Assembly: GCA_964546955.1 (NCBI GenBank)
Contig: CAZJLP010000008.1
Location: 58,286-122,285 of the forward strand
Source: CAZJLP01 sp964546955
GTDB taxonomy: Bacteria; Verrucomicrobiota; Verrucomicrobiia; Opitutales; Opitutaceae
Reading direction: 5' to 3'
DNA length: 64,000 nt
The translations under genes and the position numbers were made by a program. Below the pieces are notes generated by a model. The model made no database searches, was not told the DNA's origin, and worked only from the letters and a program-made list of their open reading frames with translations. Positions 43,374-52,379 of this stretch are shown piece by piece. How positions within the stretch are numbered: position 1 is the first letter of the stretch; each line of letters begins with the position of its first letter.

Positions 43374-44407
43374 TGTTTCTCGTTCGAGGTCTTCTTTCAC
43401 CCGCCGTCTTGGTGCGGCTGTTCGCGTTTGCCCTCCGCGTATTTTGCGTGGGCCTCCGCGGTACGCTGAACTCTTTCGCTGCGAGTGGAGTCTCCTCCGT
43501 TTCACCATTCTCCCCCCGGCAAACGTCTTCTAGAATCAAGAAAATCGGCGCGATCCTCGGTCTGGTGGGCGGAAGTTTGCTGATGGGCGAGGCAAATGCG
43601 CAAACGCAACGGCCTTTCGGGGGCCGCGGCCCGAGGCCGCTGCCACGAGTCGAAGAAGCGCCGGATCGGGCGGGCGTTCCTGAATGGCACGTGGACAAGG
43701 CGTTCAAGCGAGATGTGTTCACCTTTGCCCGCGTACGCTATTCGACCCATGGCGGATATGGCTATGGGTATGGACGGAGGCGCGGCGGCAGCCGGTGGGC
43801 GACGGATTATCCGGACGCGGAATTAAACCTCTCGTTTCGGCTGCAGCAAATGACCAGCCTCAAGGTGAACCCCGACCCGGTGGTGGTGGACCTCGAATGG
43901 AGCCAGATCGCGGAGCATCCCTTCCTGTACATCGTGGAGGCGGGCGCGCTGATGTTCAGCGACGAAGAAGTGACGACGTTGCGGCGCTATTTGCTGAACG
44001 GAGGATTCCTCATGTTCGACGATTTTTGGGGCGAGGAGGAGTGGGGCAATGTTTACGAGCAGATCAAACGCGTCTTCCCCGATCGCGAGCCGGTCGATCT
44101 GCCAATCGAGCACCCCATTTTTCATTGTGTTTTCGATCTCAAGGAAAAGCCCCAGGTGCCCAGCATCCATTCCGCCCGCTACAATTATGGAACCGGGGTC
44201 ACGTGGGAGCGACCGGACGCGAAGCAGGTGCACTACCGGGGAATCTTCGACGACAAGGGCCGCATGATGGTCATCATCTGCCAAAACACCGACCTGGGCG
44301 ACGGTTGGGAGCGTGAGGGCGAGGAGAAGTGGTATTTTCACGAATTCGCCGAAAAGAGAGCCTACCCCATGGCGATCAATATTATTTTCTACATGATGAC
44401 CCACTGA
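43373..44407 (+). CDS. Exported DUF4159 protein
   Basis: The start at 43373 overlaps the previous stop (TGATG), giving 344 residues. The frame is open further upstream but only in antisense-like composition. After a long N-terminal region with a hydrophobic stretch (IGAILGLVGGSLLMGEANA) and a Gly/Tyr-rich linker (YGYGYGRRRGG), the DUF4159 core includes FTFARVRYSTHG, VDLEWSQIAEHPFLY, and FLMFDDFWGEEEWGNVYEQI. DUF4159 resembles a class-I amidotransferase-like fold without clear catalytic residues and is regularly found before MoxR/DUF58/BatA genes. Its biochemical role is unknown. Confidence 0.87.
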   Translation: MFLVRGLLSPAVLVRLFAFALRVFCVGLRGTLNSFAASGVSSVSPFSPRQTSSRIKKIGAILGLVGGSLLMGEANAQTQRPFGGRGPRPLPRVEEAPDRAGVPEWHVDKAFKRDVFTFARVRYSTHGGYGYGYGRRRGGSRWATDYPDAELNLSFRLQQMTSLKVNPDPVVVDLEWSQIAEHPFLYIVEAGALMFSDEEVTTLRRYLLNGGFLMFDDFWGEEEWGNVYEQIKRVFPDREPVDLPIEHPIFHCVFDLKEKPQVPSIHSARYNYGTGVTWERPDAKQVHYRGIFDDKGRMMVIICQNTDLGDGWEREGEEKWYFHEFAEKRAYPMAINIIFYMMTH

Positions 44408-44410
44408 CCC

Positions 44411-45445
<1,035 letters not shown>

Positions 45446-45448
45446 GTC

Positions 45449-46402
45449 ATGGCTGTACGCGCGGCAAATCCGTCGAGCTCCCGTCTCGGCTCCAACGCGG
45501 GGGTCGACCCGAAAGCGTTGTTCGCGATCCGGGATCTCGAATTGCGGGCGCGCGTGGTGGTGGAGGGGTTGTGGGCGGGATTGCACCGCAGTCCCTTCAC
45601 CGGCTTCTCGGTGGAGTTCACCGAGTACCGGCAGTACAGCCCCGGCGATGACCTGCGTTATCTGGATTGGCGGGTGCTCGCGCGGACGGACCGCGATTAC
45701 ATCAAGCAATTCGAGGACGAGACCAATTTTCGCTGCCAGCTGCTGGTCGACACCAGCCGATCGATGGACTTCGGCTCCGTCGGGTATTCAAAGGCTGACT
45801 ACGTGCGCACGCTGGCGGCGACGCTGGGCTATTTTCTCTTTCAACAGCGGGATAGCGTCGGCCTCGCGCTTTTCGAACAGGGGCTGACCGAGCTGCTGCC
45901 GGCACGGTGGCGCAGCGGGCACTTGCGGCACCTGTTGGCGCTGCTGCAGCGCGAACCGCAGGGGCGCGAGACGGACTTGCGCCGCGCCCTGGAGCAAGTG
46001 GCCCCGCTTTGGCGGAGGCGGAGTCTCGTCGTGATCCTCTCGGATTTCCTCGCGCCCGCGGAGACGTGGGATGGCGCGCTCGGCCGGCTCGTCGCGACAG
46101 GGCACGATGTGCGGGCGGTGCAGGTGCTGGATCCGGCGGAATTGACGCTGGAGTTCGGGCGCACCGGGATCTGGCGCGACGTGGAAAACGATCGCGAGTT
46201 GTACATCGATCCCGCGCAGGCCCGAGCCGGCTACCTCGATCGGTTCGGCGCGCATCAGGCCGAGGTGAAGCAGGCTTTCGAAAGGCGGGGCGTTTCTTAC
46301 CAGCGCGTGGACACGCGGCAGCCTCTGGACGCGGTGCTGCTTGAGTTTCTCCGCGCGGCGGATCGCGGGGGGCAGGCGCGAAACCGGAGGGTGCGGCGAT
46401 GA
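45449..46402 (+). CDS. DUF58 VWA-like protein
   Basis: The 317-residue protein starts three bases after the MoxR stop. DUF58 signature: FTEYRQYSPGDDLRYLDWRV, then TDRDYIKQFEDETN. A VWA-like MIDAS is visible in LLVDTSRSMDFG (DxSxS intact). It has no membrane segment. Its last codons overlap the next ATG by four bases. DUF58 proteins partner with MoxR ATPases. The function is not known; a complex with the downstream BatA-like protein is likely by analogy. Confidence 0.93.
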   Translation: MAVRAANPSSSRLGSNAGVDPKALFAIRDLELRARVVVEGLWAGLHRSPFTGFSVEFTEYRQYSPGDDLRYLDWRVLARTDRDYIKQFEDETNFRCQLLVDTSRSMDFGSVGYSKADYVRTLAATLGYFLFQQRDSVGLALFEQGLTELLPARWRSGHLRHLLALLQREPQGRETDLRRALEQVAPLWRRRSLVVILSDFLAPAETWDGALGRLVATGHDVRAVQVLDPAELTLEFGRTGIWRDVENDRELYIDPAQARAGYLDRFGAHQAEVKQAFERRGVSYQRVDTRQPLDAVLLEFLRAADRGGQARNRRVRR

Positions 46403-48492
46403 ATTTTCTTTCTCCGTGGTTTTTGGCGGGCGCGCTGCTCATCGGCGGACCGATTCTGGCTCATCTGATTCGAAGGGCCACGCGCGAGCGGGTTTCGTTC
46501 ACGGCCATGCGCTTTTTGGACCCGTCCGCTCCGCGGCTGGATCGCCGCAGCCGGATCCAGCATCCGTGGCTCCTGCTTTTGCGCTGCCTGATCGTTGCGT
46601 TCCTCGCGGCCGGTTTCGCCCGCCCCTTTTTCCGGGCCCCGGCGATTATCTCCGCCGGGGAAGCCGTTCCCCAATCGGTCGTGGTGGTCCTGGATGAAAG
46701 CGCGAGCATGCAGCGGACGGGTTTGTGGACACAGGCGACCGAACGAGTGGAAGGGGTCGCGGCGAAGCTGGGTGCCCTCGACCAGTTTGCGGTATTCGCC
46801 GCGAGCGGCAGGGTGGACGAGGTCATGTCTTGGGACACCTGGTCCAGAACGGCTCCCGGCGACCGAGTCGCACGGTTGCGGTCGGCGCTGGCCGCGCGAC
46901 GTCCCACGGGTGGGCCGACCTATTTGGATGCCGGGATAGAGGCGGCGGCGGATCTCCTCGCGGAAAAGGACGAAAGCGCGGGCCGAGCAAGCGCAAAACG
47001 CGTCGTAGTCGTTTCCGATTTCGCTGCCGGGGCGCGCGTGGCCGGCTTGGCCGGAAAGGAATGGCCGCGCGGTTGCGAGCTGGCGTTGGAAACGGTGGAA
47101 GCCATGCCGGTGGCCAACCTGAGTTTGCAGTGGCTGGGTTGGAGTTCGGAGAGTCGCGACGGCTTGATCGCGCGTCTCCGCATTAGCCGTTCGCCGGCCG
47201 CGATCGTAATGAGCGCCAAGCTGAACGTTAAGGAGGCGGCTACCGGCCGGGAGCTTCGGCCGGCGCTGGGAGTGGACCTGGCACCGAGCGACGCGCAAGT
47301 GGTGTCCGTTCCGCTTCCGGCGGAGGCCGTGGTGGCCGGAGGCATTCGTTTCGAACTCGAAGGAGATCGAGAGGTTTTCGATAACACGGTCTGGGCGTTG
47401 CCACCGCAGATCAGGACGGCGTCCATCGCTTATTTTGGCGCGCATGAGGCGAACGACTCGCGCGAGGCGCGGTTCTATCTGGAGCGCGCCGCCGAAGGGC
47501 TGCGCGACCCGACCGTGAAAGTGATGGCGTTCCGTCCTGAAGCAGAGGCGCCGATCGCTGTGACGGACGAGGCCCGTTTATTTGTGGTGGCGGGAACACT
47601 GCCGCCACCCGTCGTGGAGGCCATTCGCCGGCGGGTCGAATCCGGCGCCTTCGCGCTAGTTTTGGTGGGAGAACCGGCGCTCGTCGCAACTGCCTCGGCG
47701 CTGGCCGGCGAGAAGGACTGGCTTCCTGGCACCGTTGTCCGGAAAGACGCGTTGCTCACTCGGATCGATTTCGGTCACCCCGCCTTTGCAGCCTTCGCCG
47801 ATCCCCGGTTCAGCGATTTTACGAAGATTCGGTTTTGGGAGCCCCAACCCGTGGTGCTTCCGGCAGACTCTAAGGCAACCGTGGTGGCCCGCTTTGAAGA
47901 GGGACTTCCCGCGGTGGTCGAAGCGCCCGTGGGAAAGGGACGTGTGATCGTTTGGGGCGGGAATTGGGCGCCTCAATCGAGTCAGTGGGTGCTGTCCTCG
48001 AAGTTCATACCCTGGCTGCAATCGCTGGTCGAAAGGGCGAGCGGCGGTGCGGCGCGAGCGACATGGGCGGAAGTCGGATCTGCACAAGCGGTTTTGCCTG
48101 AAGGAGCGGTCGAGTGGAAACCAATCGGGCCGGAAGGCGCCGTCTGGAGCAAGAGCGAACCTGACGCCGCCGGCTTATACGACCTGCGCGCGGAGTCGGG
48201 ACTGAGCCGTGTCGCCCTTCTGACACCGAGCAGTGAAATGAGCACTGAAGTGCTGCCTCTGGAAATCTGGGAGCAGTTGGGGGTCCCCTTCACAGCCGAA
48301 CGATTGCCGGGAGATGCGGCTGCCGTGGAGAGACGTCGCCAGCACCAAGCCGCGGCTGAGCTGGAAGCCGAACAGAAGCTTTGGCGTTGGTTGTTGGCGG
48401 CAGCAGCCGTGTTTCTGGCCTTCGAAAGCGGGATGTCGCTGCGGTTGGCGCGCCATCCGGCCACAACCGTGCACAAGGAGGCGGTGGCGTGA
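46399..48492 (+). CDS. BatA-like membrane protein with VWA domain
   Basis: The 697-residue protein begins with the BatA N-terminal membrane motif (MNFLSPWFLAGALLIGGPIL, then AHLIRRATRERVSF) and a second helix (LLLLRCLIVAFLAAGFARP). A VWA domain (~95-230) carries an intact MIDAS (VVVVLDESASMQ, with GGPTYLDAGIEA later). A large beta-rich domain (~240-630) and one C-terminal membrane helix (~665-682) follow. It probably sits in the cytoplasmic membrane with the VWA in the periplasm. It overlaps the DUF58 stop and precedes the giant coiled-coil gene by two bases. Confidence 0.9.
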   Translation: MNFLSPWFLAGALLIGGPILAHLIRRATRERVSFTAMRFLDPSAPRLDRRSRIQHPWLLLLRCLIVAFLAAGFARPFFRAPAIISAGEAVPQSVVVVLDESASMQRTGLWTQATERVEGVAAKLGALDQFAVFAASGRVDEVMSWDTWSRTAPGDRVARLRSALAARRPTGGPTYLDAGIEAAADLLAEKDESAGRASAKRVVVVSDFAAGARVAGLAGKEWPRGCELALETVEAMPVANLSLQWLGWSSESRDGLIARLRISRSPAAIVMSAKLNVKEAATGRELRPALGVDLAPSDAQVVSVPLPAEAVVAGGIRFELEGDREVFDNTVWALPPQIRTASIAYFGAHEANDSREARFYLERAAEGLRDPTVKVMAFRPEAEAPIAVTDEARLFVVAGTLPPPVVEAIRRRVESGAFALVLVGEPALVATASALAGEKDWLPGTVVRKDALLTRIDFGHPAFAAFADPRFSDFTKIRFWEPQPVVLPADSKATVVARFEEGLPAVVEAPVGKGRVIVWGGNWAPQSSQWVLSSKFIPWLQSLVERASGGAARATWAEVGSAQAVLPEGAVEWKPIGPEGAVWSKSEPDAAGLYDLRAESGLSRVALLTPSSEMSTEVLPLEIWEQLGVPFTAERLPGDAAAVERRRQHQAAAELEAEQKLWRWLLAAAAVFLAFESGMSLRLARHPATTVHKEAVA

Positions 48493-48494
48493 CT

Positions 48495-51400
48495 ATGAAA
48501 ACCACAAATTTTGATTCTCCTGCAACGACGAAAAACGCGCCGCGTTTGGATCCCATGCTGGAGGCCGAACTCAAGACGATCGCGGAGCGTCTTCGTGCGG
48601 AAAGAATGCACCGTCGCGCGGCCAACTTATGGGCGGTCGCGGCGGTGACGGGGTGGGTGCTCGTTCTTCTTCAATGGCAGATCGGTTTCCCGCGGGGCGT
48701 TCCGTTTGCGGTCATGCTCGGGCTTGTCGCGGCCATCCTAGCGCGGAATAGCTGGCTTAGCCGGCGCACGCCGGTCGACCTGGCGGGCGCGGCGAAGCTC
48801 GTCGACCGTCAGCATCCCGAGCTCAAGCAAGCCTTGGTGACCGCAGTCGAGCAGGTTCCGGACGATGACGGCAAATTCAATTTCCTTCAGCGCTTGACGA
48901 TTTCGCAGGCTCTTGGCCACGCGCGGGAGCACCGCTGGCTGGACCGGATTCCGCAATCCAGGACTCCCGCGGCGATGCATGTCGGGGCAATGATCGCCGT
49001 GTTTCTGTCCCTGGCCGGCATCTGGACATTGGATCGTCGAACGGCCCCGCGACCGGGCTTATTCGCCTCGGCCTCGGTTCAGGTGACCCCAGGCAACGCG
49101 GAAATCGAGCGCGGATCGACCGTGGTCGTGGCGGCCCGGTTTGAAGGACCGATGCCCCGGGGAGCTGAGCTTCACTGGCAGGCGGGAAGAGACGAAACGA
49201 AACGGCTGGCGATGGCACGAAGCCTGTCGGATCCCATTTTTGCGACGAGCCTGCCCAGTCTGTCCCAGGATGTCGTGTATTGGGTAGAGCACGACGGGAA
49301 GACCTCCGAAAAGTACCGTTTGACCGTTTTCGAACTACCCGCCCTGGTGCGAGCGGACGCGTCTCTCGCTTATCCCGCCTACACCGGTTTGAAGGACCGG
49401 TTGATCGAGGACACCCGGCGCGTCAGCGCAGTGGAGGGAACGAAGCTCGTTTATACGTTCAACCTCAACAAGGCCGCGGACAAAGCGATTTTGAAGGATG
49501 CGGGCGGTGGCGAGATCGCGCTGGTGCCTGGCAATCCCGAGCGCACCCAGTTCACGGCGACCTTCGCGATCGAGACCTCTCGCCGTTTCAAGTTGCTGCT
49601 CGAAGACCGCGAGGGACGAAAGAACGCCGCGCCTCCGGATATCCGGGTGGAAGCGCTTCCCAACCGGACGCCAAAGCTCAAGCTGACGTTCCCGCGCGGA
49701 GATCAGCGCCCTTCCGCGCTGGAGGAGATTCGCTTGGCGGGGGAAGCCCACGACGACTTCGCCTTGGTCGATTATGGGATCGGCTACGCCCTGCGCGATG
49801 GCCAGGCCGAGTACGTGTCCTCGAAGAAGGGCGAGGCGCGAACGGCCGACGCGACGTTCCAGCACCTGCTCGACCTGGAGGCACGGGGAGTCGAGCCCGA
49901 CGATCTGCTGAGTTGGTTTGCCTGGGCTGACGACCACGGACCGGACGGGGTCGTGCGCCGCACGACCAGCGACGGGTTTTTTGCGGAGGTCCGACCGTTC
50001 GACCAGGAGTTTCGGGAAGAAGCGGCGAGCGTAGGCGGGGGCGCTCAGCAACAAAACGGCGCCGGAGGTGAATCGGGGGATCTCTTGGAATTGCAGCGCG
50101 AGATCTCCATCGCGATCTGGAAGCAGAAGCAGCAACCGCCTGGGAAGGATTTTGCCAAGGACGTCGAAACGATCAAAACCTCGCAGGAGCAGGCGCAGAC
50201 AAAGCTGGCCGAACTGAAAGAACAGCTGAACGAAACCCGCCAGAAGACGGCCGCCGACGCCGCCGAACGGGGGATGAAGCAGTCGGCCGATGCGTTGTCC
50301 GAGACCGTTCCGCTCAAGGCAACAGAGCAGCTCAACCGCGCGTGGTCGGGGTCACAGGCTGCCTATCGGGCGCTGCTCCGAATGCAGCCGCGGGACACGC
50401 GGGTCAGTCAGAGTCGCGAGCAGCGAAGCGCGCGGGGCGGGCGCAACGGACAACGAAATCAAGGCCAGCTCAACCAGCTCGACTTCAAGCAAAGCGACAG
50501 CCGTTACGAGACCGAGACCCAGGCGGAGTCGCTCACCACTCCCGAGGAGCGCGAACAGCTGGGAATTTTGGCGCGGTTGCGCGAGATGGCCCGACGGCAG
50601 CAGGATTTGAATGAACGCGTGCGCGAATTGCAGGCCGCGCTCGCCGCGGCTGACGACGCCAAAAAGAAGGAGGAACTCCAGCGCGAGTTGAAGCGCCTGG
50701 AGGAAGAACAGCGCCGAATGCTCGCCGACCTGGACGAAACGCGCGGGCGGCTCGACCGTTTGCCGGCCGACGAACAAAGTCGTCAGGCACAGGAGCAGCT
50801 CGACCGCACTCGGGAACAAATGCGCCGGTCCGGCGAAGAACTCGGCCGCGGCGAGACGTCCGAGGCGCTCGCGGCCGGTTCACGCGCCCGGGAACAACTT
50901 GACCAAGCCCGAGAGAATTTCCGGAAGGAGACCTCCAGCCAGTTCAGCGAGCAGATGCGCGAGGCGCGTCAGGCCGCCCGCGAACTGACGGAAAAGCGGC
51001 GCGAGACCGAGGGGAAGTTAGGCGCGATGGACAAGAGCGCGAAGTCGCTTGACGACACCGGTCCCCGAGACGGCCTGGCGCAAGCGATGGAGCAGGAGCG
51101 TCGCGCGCTGGACGGACTGATGAACGACCTTCGACAAATGAGCGATGCGGCGGAAGAGACGGAGCCCCAGCTTCACCGCAAGCTGTACGACTTGCTCCGC
51201 CAGCAAAATTCGCGGGAAACAGACCAGCGTCTCCAAGTGGGGGCGGAGATGTTGCGGCGCGGGCTCGTCGATCAGGCGCGCGAACTGCAGCCGGAATTGA
51301 CGCGGAACATGGAGCAACTCCAGAAGGGAGTCGAAAGCGCGGCGGAATCCGTGCTGGGAGACGAAACGACCGCCATGCGTTTCGCCCAACGGGAACTCGA

Positions 51401-52271
51401 GGATCTCGCCCGCCAGTTACGGGAGGAAGAAAAGAACGGGGCACGAGGCGGGGAACCCGCCACGCGAGCTGCACGGGGCGCGCGCGACGGAAATCAGGAG
51501 GCGGAGGAGCGCCTCGCACAAGCCGGAGGAAAGGAAAACGATGCCGCCGAGCGCGACAATACTGAACGCGGCGCAAACTCCGACCGCCCGGGAGATCGCC
51601 CGTCACTGACCGGCGGCGATGAAAAAAGCGGAGGACCCGGGCGCCAAGCTTCCGCGGAGAAAAATAACGGCAAGGGTCAAGGCCCGGGAGAGAGCGAAAA
51701 CTCGGAGGGACCCCCTCGGGCAGACGGACGCCTTGCGCAAGGGGAGCAATCGGCCGAGGCCGGCCGGGCGTCGCGAGGAGCCGATTCTCGAGAGGCAACC
51801 GAGCAGTCCGGCGGTCGCGCCGGAGACGGCCAACGCGGCGCACAAGCGCGCAGCGCGGGTGGCGAAAGCGAGGGCCGCGAAGAGTTGTCGCGCGCTCTCG
51901 AGTCGTTTTCGGGCGGCGGGGGCGCCGAGAATGGCGGCGCGCCGTTGAGCGGCGAACGCTACGGCGAATGGAATGAGCGGCTCCGCACGGTGGAAGAGTT
52001 GATCGAGGATCCGGGCATGCGGCAGCGACTCGGCGTCGCGCGGCAGCGCGCGGAAGAGTTGCGCCGGGATTTCAAACGCCACAGCAAACTGCCGCAGTGG
52101 GGCGATATCGAATCGTCCGTGCTGCAGCCTTTGAACGAGGCGCGCGTATTTTTGAGGCAGGAGCTGGCCCGCCGGGACCAGCCTGAGTCGTTGCAGCCCG
52201 CAGATCGCGATCCGGTGCCGGATCGCTTCGCCGAGTCCTTGAAGAAGTATTATGAGGCGCTGGGAAGGTGA
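48495..52271 (+). CDS. DUF4175-type giant membrane/coiled-coil protein
   Basis: The start is the ATG at 48495 (MKTTNFDSPATTKNAPRLD), two bases after the BatA-like stop; the product has 1258 residues. Three membrane helices lie near the N-terminus (~48-65, ~70-85, ~155-172). A beta-rich domain (~190-480) is followed by a very long Glu/Gln/Arg-rich coiled coil (~530-1000) with heptad-like stretches such as RELKRLEEEQRRMLADLDET. A Gly/Ser/Glu low-complexity tail (~1000-1150) and a conserved C-terminal helical segment (~1165-1258, RLRTVEELIEDPGMRQRLG) close it. It is probably a scaffold; no enzymatic motif was seen. Confidence 0.88.
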   Translation: MKTTNFDSPATTKNAPRLDPMLEAELKTIAERLRAERMHRRAANLWAVAAVTGWVLVLLQWQIGFPRGVPFAVMLGLVAAILARNSWLSRRTPVDLAGAAKLVDRQHPELKQALVTAVEQVPDDDGKFNFLQRLTISQALGHAREHRWLDRIPQSRTPAAMHVGAMIAVFLSLAGIWTLDRRTAPRPGLFASASVQVTPGNAEIERGSTVVVAARFEGPMPRGAELHWQAGRDETKRLAMARSLSDPIFATSLPSLSQDVVYWVEHDGKTSEKYRLTVFELPALVRADASLAYPAYTGLKDRLIEDTRRVSAVEGTKLVYTFNLNKAADKAILKDAGGGEIALVPGNPERTQFTATFAIETSRRFKLLLEDREGRKNAAPPDIRVEALPNRTPKLKLTFPRGDQRPSALEEIRLAGEAHDDFALVDYGIGYALRDGQAEYVSSKKGEARTADATFQHLLDLEARGVEPDDLLSWFAWADDHGPDGVVRRTTSDGFFAEVRPFDQEFREEAASVGGGAQQQNGAGGESGDLLELQREISIAIWKQKQQPPGKDFAKDVETIKTSQEQAQTKLAELKEQLNETRQKTAADAAERGMKQSADALSETVPLKATEQLNRAWSGSQAAYRALLRMQPRDTRVSQSREQRSARGGRNGQRNQGQLNQLDFKQSDSRYETETQAESLTTPEEREQLGILARLREMARRQQDLNERVRELQAALAAADDAKKKEELQRELKRLEEEQRRMLADLDETRGRLDRLPADEQSRQAQEQLDRTREQMRRSGEELGRGETSEALAAGSRAREQLDQARENFRKETSSQFSEQMREARQAARELTEKRRETEGKLGAMDKSAKSLDDTGPRDGLAQAMEQERRALDGLMNDLRQMSDAAEETEPQLHRKLYDLLRQQNSRETDQRLQVGAEMLRRGLVDQARELQPELTRNMEQLQKGVESAAESVLGDETTAMRFAQRELEDLARQLREEEKNGARGGEPATRAARGARDGNQEAEERLAQAGGKENDAAERDNTERGANSDRPGDRPSLTGGDEKSGGPGRQASAEKNNGKGQGPGESENSEGPPRADGRLAQGEQSAEAGRASRGADSREATEQSGGRAGDGQRGAQARSAGGESEGREELSRALESFSGGGGAENGGAPLSGERYGEWNERLRTVEELIEDPGMRQRLGVARQRAEELRRDFKRHSKLPQWGDIESSVLQPLNEARVFLRQELARRDQPESLQPADRDPVPDRFAESLKKYYEALGR

Positions 52272-52379
52272 TATGGAACATTCAACCGCGAATGGACGCG
52301 AAGGGACGCGAATTAAATACCAAGCGAGCGCATCGTGCTCCGTTGGCAGGCCGCACATAGATCAACGACTTGGTTTTCG

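Noticed and set aside
52278..52316. CRISPR-like short tandem repeat
   Set aside because: There are fewer than three 10-bp units and no spacers; no cas gene occurs in the window.
51603..52358. 251-codon frame antisense to the low-complexity tail of the DUF4175 protein
   Set aside because: Biased tail composition creates open frames on both strands; no domain or start signal was seen.
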